Notes: generated from the sequence alone by a model not told the origin. A stretch of DNA of 64,000 nucleotides from UMGS1279 sp045577495 (GCA_045577495.1 JAZNIK010000028.1:5231-69230); one strand, 5' to 3'; positions 15,905 to 25,105 are shown, numbered from the stretch's first letter. Numbers and translations are program-made.

Positions 15905-17008
15905 TTATGCATTTTCTTCGGGATATACAATCTTTTTAACCTTAAAACGTTTAGTAGCAAATTTGTTGTTGTCAACCTTAAAATCGGTTGTTTTTTTAGT
16001 AACAAGCTTATCGAATTCTTCTTGTTTTAAAATATAAAGAATAGAATCATTAAGGCTATTTAGATAATATTCATCCTCTGAGATATCAAGCTTAACATAA
16101 ATGGTACAAGCGTTATCCTCGCCCTCGATAAGCTTAACTTCGCCCTTTTTCATATCATAAACAGTTTCAAAGTTTTCGTCAGCATAGTCGGTATTTTCGT
16201 CGCCAATAATGGAAGCATATCTGTCTTTTGGCATTTCTTCAGTAGATTCTGCTTCTGTTTTTTCTTGTTCTTCTAACTGCTCTTGGGTGATTTGATTGTA
16301 TTCAATGTAAATATCTTCAAAATCTTTGCCTTTTTCTAAGTCTTTTGCATACTCCTCAAATTTTGCTTTTGTTGCCTTTTTCTCATCATCTGTTGTTTCC
16401 TCTGTATAAGAGGTTGCAAGGGTGTAAACAAGAGCAAATTTTTCGGTCATTGTTTTTAGGATATCTTTTTTTGCAACTTCTTTTTCGCCGTCTTTACCAT
16501 AGAGTGACATAAAGTATGCATTTGAATAGTAGCTGTATGTGAAGGCTTTTTTGTATGTATCTAACGATACGCCGTTTGCCTCGTATACAGAACTTGCACC
16601 ATAACTCCAATAATATTCAGCGTAGCTTTCTGCCTCGGATTTTTCTTCATCGGTTAGCTTGATTTTTTTATCCTCAACAAGTTCCTGATAAAAAACATAT
16701 TCTTTGCAACGCTCAATAGTTTTTGAGATAACATAATCCTCATAGCTTAAGCCATCGATTTTTTGAGCGTAGTAATCGGTTTCTTCGGTGGTTTCGGTTT
16801 CGGAAGAGGTTTTATCATTTGCAATTTCTTCGTCAACTCGTTGCTTTGCTTCGGAATCACATTCTAATAATGCATTGAGGTAGAGAGCAGATTTAATTTG
16901 TGTATCATTGATGGTAAGGGCAACTTCATCCTTGCCGTGACAACCACACATTGATAACATTACGCAGCCGGAAAGTATGGCGGCGATAAATTTCTTTGTA
17001 ATTTTCAT
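15905..17008 (-). CDS. PrsA/SurA-like foldase lipoprotein
   Basis: 367 residues from ATG 17008, which has AAGGAGGAG about 10 bases upstream; an in-frame ATG at 17050 lacks one. The signal peptide ends in a Cys-rich lipobox (LSMCGC, about residue 20-23), then a helical SurA-like N-domain (VALTINDTQIKSALYLNALLE). A C-terminal region (about 260-360) with ENFETVYDMKKGEVKLIEGEDNACTIYV resembles a parvulin-type prolyl isomerase. It probably helps exported proteins fold outside the membrane. The middle is very rich in E, K and T. The isomerase domain is diverged, so it could be a pure chaperone. Confidence 0.7.
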   Translation of the reverse strand: MKITKKFIAAILSGCVMLSMCGCHGKDEVALTINDTQIKSALYLNALLECDSEAKQRVDEEIANDKTSSETETTEETDYYAQKIDGLSYEDYVISKTIERCKEYVFYQELVEDKKIKLTDEEKSEAESYAEYYWSYGASSVYEANGVSLDTYKKAFTYSYYSNAYFMSLYGKDGEKEVAKKDILKTMTEKFALVYTLATSYTEETTDDEKKATKAKFEEYAKDLEKGKDFEDIYIEYNQITQEQLEEQEKTEAESTEEMPKDRYASIIGDENTDYADENFETVYDMKKGEVKLIEGEDNACTIYVKLDISEDEYYLNSLNDSILYILKQEEFDKLVTKKTTDFKVDNNKFATKRFKVKKIVYPEENA

Positions 17009-17226
17009 TGGTGAAAACTCCTCCTTATTGATGGAAAATAAATTACTCATATAATTATATCTTATTTAATTCTAAAAGTCTAGTGTTTTTTACAAATACG
17101 ATAATAAAAAGTGTTGCAAGTTTGTAATTTTTTGTCACCAAATTGATATTAAAATGTAAACAAAATGAAAAGACTTTTGAGTTTGGTTTGTGTATAATAA
17201 TAATATCGAAGAAATGAGGTGAGCAT

Positions 17227-17811
17227 ATGGCAAAAAGAATTTTATCATTTTTAGTTGTAATCGCAATATTATTTGTGTTTCCTGCATCTGCGCCCGTTGG
17301 TGTAAAAACAGATGTTGTTTCAAATAATGAAGTCGTAAGTAATGTTGAAGATGGTGTGATAAAAGTTCGTTTTGAAAATATGCTTAACCATAACTACGTT
17401 TATGACACCGACTTTGAATCCGATTTATTGATTATTGAGAATTCAATTCTTGCTTTGTTGGATAAAGCAGAGGATGGTCAAATTGATAAATGCTTGGTTT
17501 TAGGCTTTATTGCAGGTATGTACGGTCGTCAGGTTGACCCAACCGCCGCTGAGTATGATTTTGCACCCGCTGATGATGGAAAATTTGTTGTATTACCAAG
17601 AGGTTACGATGATTATAAACACAACATAACCTCTATTGAAGTAATTGATGGTGGATATAAAGTTGTATCAAATGTTACTGTATATCCTTGCGATGGTTTT
17701 GAGTATCTAGCAATGTGCGAAACTGTTTTTGTTGAAAACGATGGTAGTGCTTTTGGCTACAATATTGTTTCATCAAACTTGCTTGAACCCGATGATGCGT
17801 ATACAGTTTAA
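17227..17811 (+). CDS. Exported protein of unknown function
   Basis: 194 residues. A Sec signal peptide (basic MAKR, hydrophobic 5-18, cleavage likely after ASA at residue 22) leads to an acidic mature domain of about 170 residues. It contains LVLGFIAGMYGRQVDP and paired segments VIDGGYKVVSN...CDGFEYLAMCETVFVENDGSAFGYNIVSS that look like a beta-rich fold. There is no membrane anchor or cell-wall binding repeat. I do not recognise the family. GAGGTG lies 6 bases before the ATG and a TATAAT box at 17193-17198. It is monocistronic, with a terminator at 17827-17862. Confidence 0.7.
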   Translation: MAKRILSFLVVIAILFVFPASAPVGVKTDVVSNNEVVSNVEDGVIKVRFENMLNHNYVYDTDFESDLLIIENSILALLDKAEDGQIDKCLVLGFIAGMYGRQVDPTAAEYDFAPADDGKFVVLPRGYDDYKHNITSIEVIDGGYKVVSNVTVYPCDGFEYLAMCETVFVENDGSAFGYNIVSSNLLEPDDAYTV

Positions 17812-17826
17812 TTAGTTTATTTTAAA

Positions 17827-17862
17827 ATGTGCCTTATGTTTTATGCATAGGGTATATTTTTT
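17827..17862 (+). terminator. Terminator after the exported orphan
   Basis: 12-bp stem with three G-T pairs (17827-17838 with 17846-17857), 7-base loop, then six Ts. Confidence 0.65.
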
Positions 17863-17939
17863 ATTTATTTTGTTAGTTATATTGATTTTTTAAAAATAAA
17901 GTTTTATAATAATATAAACCTTTACAAAGGAGTATTTTA

Positions 17940-18623
17940 ATGACAAAAATTTACATAGTGCGTCATTGCGAGGCTATGGGTAATCAAAATCGAACATTTC
18001 AAGGAATTTCTGATTGTGATGTAACAGAATTAGGCGAAAAACAGTTGTCTTGTGTTGCAGAGCGTTTTAAGGATATAAAGCTTGATGCTATATATTCAAG
18101 CCCCTTAAAAAGAGCTTTTAAAACTGCAGAGGCGGTTAATAAATATCACAATCTGCCGATTAAAATCAATAATAAACTAATTGAAATTGATGGTGGCGAA
18201 ATTGAGGGTATTAGTTGGGTTGATTTTCCCAAAACCAGACCTGAGCTGGAGTATAATTGGAGTGTTGAGCCACATAAGTTCCACGCAAAAGATGGCGAAC
18301 CTATGACAAGCGTTTATAAACGCTCTTGGGAAGCCGTTATGGAAATCCTTTCCGAGAATGAGGGTAGAACAGTTGCTTTAGCATCACACGGATGCACAAT
18401 AAGAAATATTATGTGTAACGCCCAGGGTAAGCCGATTGAAGAGTTATATACAGTAAACTGGGCAGATAATACAGGTGTATTTTTACTTAGGTTTGAAGAT
18501 GGCGAATTGCCCGAAATCGTTATGTTTAATGATACTTCGCATCTTCCGGAGGGCTGTTTACCAAAAAGAAGCAGAATAACAAGCCTGTTTGCTAAAAAGC
18601 CCGATACAACTAAAAGAGATTAA
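17940..18623 (+). CDS. Histidine phosphatase family protein
   Basis: 227 residues. The catalytic start IYIVRHCEAMGNQNR gives R8-H9, with Cys where most members have Gly. A YSSPLKRAFKTAEA segment and a second His in ALASHGCTIRNI complete the active site. Proteins of this shape include phosphoglycerate mutase-like and alpha-ribazole phosphatases; the true substrate is unclear. A good ribosome site (AAAGGAG) precedes the ATG. It is followed 12 bases later by ruvX and a PHP gene, likely one operon. Confidence 0.85.
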   Translation: MTKIYIVRHCEAMGNQNRTFQGISDCDVTELGEKQLSCVAERFKDIKLDAIYSSPLKRAFKTAEAVNKYHNLPIKINNKLIEIDGGEIEGISWVDFPKTRPELEYNWSVEPHKFHAKDGEPMTSVYKRSWEAVMEILSENEGRTVALASHGCTIRNIMCNAQGKPIEELYTVNWADNTGVFLLRFEDGELPEIVMFNDTSHLPEGCLPKRSRITSLFAKKPDTTKRD

Positions 18624-18635
18624 GGGTGAATTGTT

Positions 18636-19052
18636 ATGATTATTATGTCGGTTGACCTTGGGGACGCAAGAACGGGAATAGCCGCGTCGGATATTTCTGA
18701 AAGCTTTGCATTTCCTAAAACTGTTATCAATGAATGGAATAAAGATAAGCTAATTCAAAAGATAATTGAACAAGCAGAACTACTGAATGCTGAAAAAATT
18801 GTTGTAGGGTTACCAAAAAATATGGATGGTTCACTTGGCTTCAAAGCACAGGAATGTACTGAGATGGCAGAAAAACTTAAGGCTCTATTTACTAACGGTG
18901 AGGTCGTTATGTGGGACGAAAGATGCACCACAGTTTCGGCTCATCACGCGCTAAACGCTACTAATACAAGGGGTAAAAAGCGCAAGGCAGTTGTTGATGC
19001 CGTTGCGGCAACAATGATTTTAGAGGATTATTTAAACTATTTAAAAAGGTGA
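18636..19052 (+). CDS. ruvX: Holliday junction resolvase-like protein RuvX (YqgF)
   Basis: 138 residues, the normal length. The RNase H-like fold motifs are present: MSVDLGDARTG (D7), VVGLPKNMDGS, MWDERCTTVSAH and VVDAVAATMILEDYL. YqgF proteins process pre-16S rRNA 5' ends and can act on branched nucleic acids. The start at 18636 has AGGGTG 7 bases upstream. Confidence 0.93.
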   Translation: MIIMSVDLGDARTGIAASDISESFAFPKTVINEWNKDKLIQKIIEQAELLNAEKIVVGLPKNMDGSLGFKAQECTEMAEKLKALFTNGEVVMWDERCTTVSAHHALNATNTRGKKRKAVVDAVAATMILEDYLNYLKR

Positions 19053-19056
19053 TTTT

Positions 19057-19746
19057 ATGTTTAGATATGAGATGCATCTTCATTGTTGTGAGGTAAGTAA
19101 ATGCGGTGTGTCTAAGGCAGAGGAGTTTGTTAAAAGGTATGCAGAACTAGGCTATGCCGGTGTTGTGTTTACTGACCATTTTATTCATGGTAATACGGCG
19201 ATTTCTCGCTCACTTGAGTGGAAAGAAAGAATGTATGCGTATTTTTCTCCGTACGATGAGGCAAAGCGCTTGGGCAAGGAGTTAGGCATCGATGTTATCA
19301 TCGGTTTTGAACATGCTTATGGTAATGGTAAAGAGGTTTTAGTCTACGGTGATATTACACCCGAATTTTTAGCCGAACACCCCGAAATAGAAAGTATGGA
19401 TATCAAACAATTTACAGAGTTTTGCCATAATAATGAATGGTTTGTGGCACAAGCACACCCATATAGAAAGCGCGATTATATAGATATGTCTGTGCCGCCA
19501 ATTCCCGAGTTGGTAGATGGAATAGAGGTTTATAATTTTTATAACTCTGCAGATGAAAATCTTATGGCTACCGAGTTGTGTGAGCAAAACGGTTTAATCG
19601 CAATTTCGGGTTCTGATACGCACAACGCTTCTGTCTGTGGTAATGCCGGTGTGGCTTTTAATAAAAGAGTAACAAACGGAGAAGAACTTGCAAAGGCATT
19701 GTTTGAAAATGCTTTTAAGTTAATTGTAAATGGTGAAATTTTTTAA
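19057..19746 (+). CDS. PHP-domain phosphoesterase
   Basis: 229 residues. Metal-binding motifs of the PHP fold are clear: EMHLHCCEVSKCG, FTDHF, IGFEH, VAQAHPYRKRD and SGSDTHNA. PHP proteins hydrolyse phosphoesters with two or three metal ions (histidinol phosphate, nucleotides, pApA and others), and the sequence does not tell which. A related protein lies at 47590-48300. It begins 4 bases after ruvX and is co-transcribed with it. Confidence 0.85.
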   Translation: MFRYEMHLHCCEVSKCGVSKAEEFVKRYAELGYAGVVFTDHFIHGNTAISRSLEWKERMYAYFSPYDEAKRLGKELGIDVIIGFEHAYGNGKEVLVYGDITPEFLAEHPEIESMDIKQFTEFCHNNEWFVAQAHPYRKRDYIDMSVPPIPELVDGIEVYNFYNSADENLMATELCEQNGLIAISGSDTHNASVCGNAGVAFNKRVTNGEELAKALFENAFKLIVNGEIF

Positions 19747-19778
19747 ATTTTTTTTTTTACAAAGGAGAGGACGTTGAA

Positions 19779-20858
19779 ATGAATTTAATAAAAAAATGGC
19801 TTAACAGAGTGTTTATTGATGGACTAAGCGGAATGGCTTTAGGTTTGTTTTCAACACTAATTATTGGAACGATTATTGTTCAAATAGGCGATTTTGTTGG
19901 TGATTACATAAGCACTTCGGTTGGTGCTAGTATTATTGCTATCGGCAAGGTTGCAACCGCTCTTACAGGCGCAGGTATTGGTGGCGGTGTTGCTTATAAA
20001 TTTAAAGAATCACCCGCTGTTGTTATTTCTTCAATGACGGCAGGTATGGTAGGTGGTTTTGCCACTAAAATTCTAGCAGGAACTGTATTTGCTAATGGTG
20101 TTATTACTTTTGCGGGTCCTGGTGAACCACTTGGTGCTTTTTTAGCGGCATATGTTGCTATTGAGGTTGGACATTTAATAGCAGGAAAAACAAAGATAGA
20201 TATAATTTTAACACCTATTGTAACTATCGGTGCAGGCTCAGTTGCAGGTTTGTTATTAGGTCCTCCAATTTCATCTTTAATGACACAACTTGGTAATTTA
20301 ATTAACTGGGGAACAGAGCAACAACCATTTATAATGGGTATTGTTGTTTCGGTTTTGATGGGTATGATTTTAACACTGCCTATAAGTTCGGCAGCTATTG
20401 GAGTTATTTTAAATCTTGGCGGCATTGCCGCGGGTGCCGCAACTATCGGTTGTTGTGCAAATATGATAGGCTTTGCCTTTGCTAGTTATCGCGAAAATAA
20501 ACTTGGCGGTGTTTTTGCACAAGGAATTGGTACAAGTATGTTGCAAGTTCCAAATATCGTTAAAAAGCCAATTATTTGGTTACCTGCAATTTTAACAAGT
20601 GCAATTTTAGGTCCTATTTCAACCTGTTTGCTAAAAATGACAAATAATGCAACGGGTTCAGGTATGGGAACTTGCGGTTTTGTGGGTCAGATTATGACCT
20701 ATCAGACAATGACTTCTGCTGGTACTGCAAGTTGGGTAGTGCTTTTAGAGATGCTTGTTATGCATTTTGTTTTACCTGCACTTTTGGCAGTGGGAATTTC
20801 TTCTGCAATGCGAAAACTTGGTTGGATTAAAGATGGGGATATGAAATTAGAATTGTAA
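19779..20858 (+). CDS. PTS transporter subunit IIC-like membrane protein (PF13303 type)
   Basis: 359 residues with about ten hydrophobic spans rich in Gly and Ala, such as ALTGAGIGGGVAYKF, GMVGGFATKILAGTVFANG and NATGSGMGTCGFVGQIMTYQTM. This is the PTS_EIIC_2 family, which usually stands alone without IIA or IIB, as it does here. It may transport a sugar or polyol, but a phosphotransfer role is unproven. AAGGAGAGG is upstream. The 3' end overlaps a long inverted repeat. Confidence 0.8.
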   Translation: MNLIKKWLNRVFIDGLSGMALGLFSTLIIGTIIVQIGDFVGDYISTSVGASIIAIGKVATALTGAGIGGGVAYKFKESPAVVISSMTAGMVGGFATKILAGTVFANGVITFAGPGEPLGAFLAAYVAIEVGHLIAGKTKIDIILTPIVTIGAGSVAGLLLGPPISSLMTQLGNLINWGTEQQPFIMGIVVSVLMGMILTLPISSAAIGVILNLGGIAAGAATIGCCANMIGFAFASYRENKLGGVFAQGIGTSMLQVPNIVKKPIIWLPAILTSAILGPISTCLLKMTNNATGSGMGTCGFVGQIMTYQTMTSAGTASWVVLLEMLVMHFVLPALLAVGISSAMRKLGWIKDGDMKLEL

Positions 20859-20886
20859 CCCAATTACAGCGAGTTACAATTCTAAT
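20846..20886. repeat. 14-bp perfect inverted repeat over the stop codon of the IIC gene
   Basis: ATTAGAATTGTAAC (20846-20859) and its exact complement (20873-20886) with a 13-base loop. It spans the TAA stop. No T-run follows, so it may be an mRNA 3' end stabiliser or a weak bidirectional terminator between convergent genes. Confidence 0.6.
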
Positions 20887-20906
20887 GCAGATAAAAATAT
20901 AAAATT

Positions 20907-22058
20907 TTATTTCTTGATTTTAAGTAAGTGTTCCTCAACTCCAAATCCACCCATTAAAAGACAGTAAAGCAAACCTGTTTGAACCCACATGAATGTTAAA
21001 TCAATTAGTCCGTGGGCGGCAATCGCGGCGGTTAAGGCGATAGCGATTGAGGAAAAATAATATTTAGACTGTGCGTTTCTGCACACAAAAATTCGTTTGT
21101 AATATATAGCAAAAAATATTGCTAAAATTATTGTGCCAACTATACCAAAGCACATTATAAGCTCCATTGGTATGTTGTGAGCGTGTGTAGAAACGTAACT
21201 GTTTGGATAATCAGTATGAATATGAAAATAAGTTAAAAAACCGCGTCCAAAAATGGGCGTGTTTTTTATTGCATCAATACAAACAGTCCAAATACGGATT
21301 CTGTTATTTGTTGTTCCGCCTGCGTGTTCAATACGGGGTAGGATATCAGGTATAAAATAAAGTACGATTGTTGCAGTTCCTGCAAGTAGCATAAGAATAC
21401 TTAAAAGCTGTTGCTTTCTTGAAATCATTAAAAGCACCGCGCAACCAACAAAAACCTCTATCCAAACAAACATACTTCCTGTTAGATAAGCACCGAATGC
21501 GGTTATAAAGGCTGAGATAAAATATAGCGGAATTTTGCGCTTTTTTATAACAATTTTATAAGCGCAAATTATAATTACAGTTCCTAAAACGGTTGCAAGA
21601 TAGTTACTGTTAAAGTAAAAAAGCTCACAACGCAATTCCTCGTTTGCATCGGCATTAAATACAAGCTGTAAATATTCAATAAGGCACAATATACCTGTAA
21701 TAGGTCCACAAATTGTGCAAATATCAAGCAGATTTTCAAAAGACTCTGCAGTATAAAATTTTCTGGCATATGCGGATATATAGATTAGCATAAAAAACGC
21801 TATCGAGCAAATTGCACCAATAAAATTGAGGTAGCAAAGTGCCACAACAATAGAGTAAACAGTGAATACTATAATTAGAGTTCTGCCGTTTTTCTTAAAA
21901 TCATCTTTAAGCTTATTTGAAATTAAAACATAACAAAATGCCGCAATCAAAGCTACTGCGGTTAAATAAAATGGCAAGAAAACAGATAAAGCCAGTAAAT
22001 ATAAAATTTTTTCATCGATAGAACTTTTAAAAAAAGCCTTAATAGAAATATTTTTCAT
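20907..22058 (-). CDS. O-antigen ligase / Wzy-type polysaccharide protein
   Basis: 383 residues with about ten or eleven hydrophobic spans. The Wzy_C/WaaL signature region reads IFGRGFLTYFHIHTDYPNS followed by THAHNIPMEL, with the conserved His pair facing outside. Such proteins polymerise or ligate lipid-linked glycans at the membrane. This fits the sugar transferase and nucleotidyltransferase further upstream on the same strand. GGAG lies before the ATG, immediately after the terminator of the preceding gene. Confidence 0.82.
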   Translation of the reverse strand: MKNISIKAFFKSSIDEKILYLLALSVFLPFYLTAVALIAAFCYVLISNKLKDDFKKNGRTLIIVFTVYSIVVALCYLNFIGAICSIAFFMLIYISAYARKFYTAESFENLLDICTICGPITGILCLIEYLQLVFNADANEELRCELFYFNSNYLATVLGTVIIICAYKIVIKKRKIPLYFISAFITAFGAYLTGSMFVWIEVFVGCAVLLMISRKQQLLSILMLLAGTATIVLYFIPDILPRIEHAGGTTNNRIRIWTVCIDAIKNTPIFGRGFLTYFHIHTDYPNSYVSTHAHNIPMELIMCFGIVGTIILAIFFAIYYKRIFVCRNAQSKYYFSSIAIALTAAIAAHGLIDLTFMWVQTGLLYCLLMGGFGVEEHLLKIKK

Positions 22059-22069
22059 ATTTTATCTCC

Positions 22070-22104
22070 AAAAAATGAGTCATAGTTAGGCTATGACTCA
22101 TTTT
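22070..22104 (-). terminator. Terminator between the degenerate P-type ATPase and the ligase gene
   Basis: Perfect 14-bp stem (22072-22085 with 22091-22104), 5-base loop, six Ts on the minus strand (complement of 22070-22075). The GGAG ribosome site of the next gene starts directly after the T-run. Confidence 0.85.
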
Positions 22105-22132
22105 AACATAAAACTCATTATATTTCAAGAAC

Positions 22133-25081
22133 TTATGGTCTTTTAAAAAGCGGAGGCAAACAAACAATAAGTGTTGTTATAAGTTGAAAAACAATAGCAA
22201 CAACTGAATTGATGCTTGATAGGGTTGGAGTGAAAATTAAAACCGCCAATGCAAATAAACCAAGCACAACAAACGCAACGTAAAGTGCTGTCATTACAGC
22301 AATAGAGCGCTTAATGTTGATAGATGCGGTTAAGTTTGCAAATAAACCGCAAACATTACCTTTATAAGCGGCACCTGCCGAAACATCCTTGCGAGTTTTT
22401 GAAATGTTTTCAAAGGCTAGAGAGCCCTGTTTAGACATTACATAAACACTTTCGCTATACAGACCAAAATAGTCACATATCATTTGTTCGCTAATATTTG
22501 GGTCGCAGTTATGGATTAAAACGGTTGTGCCTGTATTACATAGGCGCCTTAGTTCATATGCAATCTCTTCATCGGGTGCATATTTAACTATTAGTAGAGC
22601 ACAAGGAACATTGTCGCTAACCAGATAAACGGGGAAGTAGCCTTTTCGCATTATTTTTTTGTCAAGCTCAATAGGTGGTAGGTTTGTAAAGCCGTGAGCT
22701 TCCATTAAAACGCGGTTACCAACAAAAACTCTTCTGTCATCAACCCAACCCGAAATACCCATTTTATCCTCGTATACAAATGAGTCAACCTTAAGGGGCT
22801 TTTGTGTGTATGATGAGGCAGTGCTAACCTGTTTAAAAATTCCCGCGATTGGACTGCCAATAGCATCTGCAAGGGCGGCGGCATCTATCATAGATTGGTC
22901 GATGGGATTAGGACTTAATAACTTCATATCAACTAATCTGATTGAGCCTTCGGGGAATAGGTCGGTACAGCTAACTGCAACACCGTTGCATAAATCTAAT
23001 TCATCTGCAGCACGATAGCCTGTTAACATAGCATCATATAATTTTAGTCTGCTGTTAGCAATTTTAAAGGGTAGTCTTGATGTTAAAAGTGTTACAGGTG
23101 AGGCAGTAATACAAAGTGAAATGCAGAAATATGAAAGTGCCAAAGCGATTTCTATATCTGTGAATAGCAATATTAAAATTAAAATGATAATGCTTAAAAC
23201 AAGACCAAAAACAGTAACATTTTTGATTTTTTTACTAGAAGGATTGTTGCAATAGGTATATTTTAAAAAGTTTTTAATATTTATAGTATCTGCACCACAG
23301 CACACAAGGGAGCCACCGTCAATAGAATTACCTACAATAGACTCGGTTGCGGTTTTGTTTTTAATAATTGCAACTGCTTTTTTGCGGTTTGGATTTGCGA
23401 TTAAATCAAAGTTATAAATTGCAACATTAAAATAATTTCTATCAGAAAGAGAGTTGAATAAAAAGGAAATTAAAATAAGCGCAGAAAGGCTTATAAAATC
23501 TCTTTTTGAAATTAGTTGCACAACAGAAAATAGTAATACGCCCAAAATCGCAAAACCTGATGCAGCTTTTTCCTTTGGGTTATTATTGAAAACCGAAAGG
23601 ATGCTTTTAACCGAGTCAAAGTTTGTAATCATAGCAATAACCAAAACAACAAACTCTAAAACAAAAGGGAAAATTGGGTTTATAGCGGTTAAAGAAGCCA
23701 CTAACGGAGTTAAAAGTAAAATTGCAGGAATTAGTAACAAAAGATTTATAACAGATTTTATTGAGGCGTTTTTGCGTTTGGATATTAGTTCGCCCATAAC
23801 TCTACTTTTGTCATCAATAGAATTGTAATCATCTATTTGTGGGGTTTGTTGTTCTTCAATGGGTTTAGAAATATTTTCTTTTGGCTCAAAATTCTTAATA
23901 TCAATTTTTTCTTCGGGCTTTGGTATATTAAGTGCATCAAAAATGCTTGTCTTTTCGCTTGAAATAGTAGAGGTGAGAGCAATTTTTTCAACATCAACAT
24001 CACTCATAACGCGAGTTGCATCAACATCTGCCGTTTGATTTCGCTTTGGTTGCACGGGGGCAGTAAAGTAATGTTTAACAGGTTTTGGGTTATCATTTTG
24101 ATTTAAATCCAACTCAACAACCTGAGTTTTATCGAGTTCTTCTTTGGTATCAATAGCAGAAAAAACAGTTGTCTTTTCAATATTTTGTTCTGTTTTTTGA
24201 TTATCATTTAAAGTTGTTGCTTGGGGGATATCTGACTTTGGCTTAGGAGTAGTTTGGTTAAAGGTTTTCATAGCACGTTGAGAAGCTCTTTCCTCAAAGT
24301 CTTTAAGGATTGATTCAACACTTTCTAGTTTATATTTTTCTGTATCGATTTTAACAGTTCCAACTTCATCATCCTCTAAAAACGCGTTGCATCTTGCAAG
24401 TAGGGAGGTGCGGCGTTCTTCTGCTAATTTTGCTTTTTGCGGGTCAACAGCAGGTGGGATATCGGTATTGTTCTTAGTGTTTTCTAAAACAACCTTTGAT
24501 TCTGTGGTGTGTGGTGATATTGTCTTATCATCATTGGATAATGTGGTTTGAGGATTTTCTTTATCCAATTCGGAGTTTGTCATTTCTCGTAATGAACGAA
24601 TCATCTCATCTATATTAAGTTCTTGACTCTTTTCAGGAATCTCTTGCGTAGGCGCGGTATCTGGCTTCTGTGCCTCACTAACCTGTGTTGCAGGCACAGA
24701 AATGTTTGATGTTTCTTGCTCTGGTTCAACAGTTACAACAGTTTCTAATGATTGCTTACGCGCCTCAGTCATTTTCTTATATAAAAAGCTTGATGCAGAT
24801 TCAGTTTCGGTAGTGGCAGACATAGGAATATTATTAACCTTTACAGTTGCACCGGGTGTTTGGTTGGTAGCAGGGGGAGTAGCGCCATTTAATTCTTCTG
24901 CGGTAATTGTATGTGGTGCCGCTACATTACCCCTAATATTCCACGCAGAATCATCCCTCTGTGAAGACAGAGGAAGAGATAAATCTGAATCAGTATTAGT
25001 TCCATTCATTCTGTCTAGAGCCTCGCGCTCTAATTGGATTTTAAAGGCCTCATCATCCTTGCGCCTTTTAAAAATTCCCAC
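22133..25081 (-). CDS. Degenerate P-type ATPase-like membrane protein with long N-terminal tail
   Basis: 982 residues. Residues 1 to about 435 are polar and T/E/K/P-rich, probably unfolded. About four spans (443-545), a shortened actuator-like region (about 565-615), two more spans (about 622-660), a P/N-like soluble region (about 670-920) and two final spans follow, the order of a P1B-type ATPase. At the CPC position it has S661-P662-V663. At DKTGT it has S704-C-T-D-L, so the phosphorylated Asp is Ser; EG after it still matches. TGES and GDGxND are not seen. N-domain-like GISGWVDDRRVFVGNRVLM remains. It is likely a catalytically dead relative with a sensing or scaffold role. The start is GTG with AGGA upstream; rlmB precedes it by 24 bases. 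Confidence 0.75.
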   Translation of the reverse strand: MGIFKRRKDDEAFKIQLEREALDRMNGTNTDSDLSLPLSSQRDDSAWNIRGNVAAPHTITAEELNGATPPATNQTPGATVKVNNIPMSATTETESASSFLYKKMTEARKQSLETVVTVEPEQETSNISVPATQVSEAQKPDTAPTQEIPEKSQELNIDEMIRSLREMTNSELDKENPQTTLSNDDKTISPHTTESKVVLENTKNNTDIPPAVDPQKAKLAEERRTSLLARCNAFLEDDEVGTVKIDTEKYKLESVESILKDFEERASQRAMKTFNQTTPKPKSDIPQATTLNDNQKTEQNIEKTTVFSAIDTKEELDKTQVVELDLNQNDNPKPVKHYFTAPVQPKRNQTADVDATRVMSDVDVEKIALTSTISSEKTSIFDALNIPKPEEKIDIKNFEPKENISKPIEEQQTPQIDDYNSIDDKSRVMGELISKRKNASIKSVINLLLLIPAILLLTPLVASLTAINPIFPFVLEFVVLVIAMITNFDSVKSILSVFNNNPKEKAASGFAILGVLLFSVVQLISKRDFISLSALILISFLFNSLSDRNYFNVAIYNFDLIANPNRKKAVAIIKNKTATESIVGNSIDGGSLVCCGADTINIKNFLKYTYCNNPSSKKIKNVTVFGLVLSIIILILILLFTDIEIALALSYFCISLCITASPVTLLTSRLPFKIANSRLKLYDAMLTGYRAADELDLCNGVAVSCTDLFPEGSIRLVDMKLLSPNPIDQSMIDAAALADAIGSPIAGIFKQVSTASSYTQKPLKVDSFVYEDKMGISGWVDDRRVFVGNRVLMEAHGFTNLPPIELDKKIMRKGYFPVYLVSDNVPCALLIVKYAPDEEIAYELRRLCNTGTTVLIHNCDPNISEQMICDYFGLYSESVYVMSKQGSLAFENISKTRKDVSAGAAYKGNVCGLFANLTASINIKRSIAVMTALYVAFVVLGLFALAVLIFTPTLSSINSVVAIVFQLITTLIVCLPPLFKRP

Positions 25082-25105
25082 AAAAAATCCGTCCTATCTA
25101 TATAA

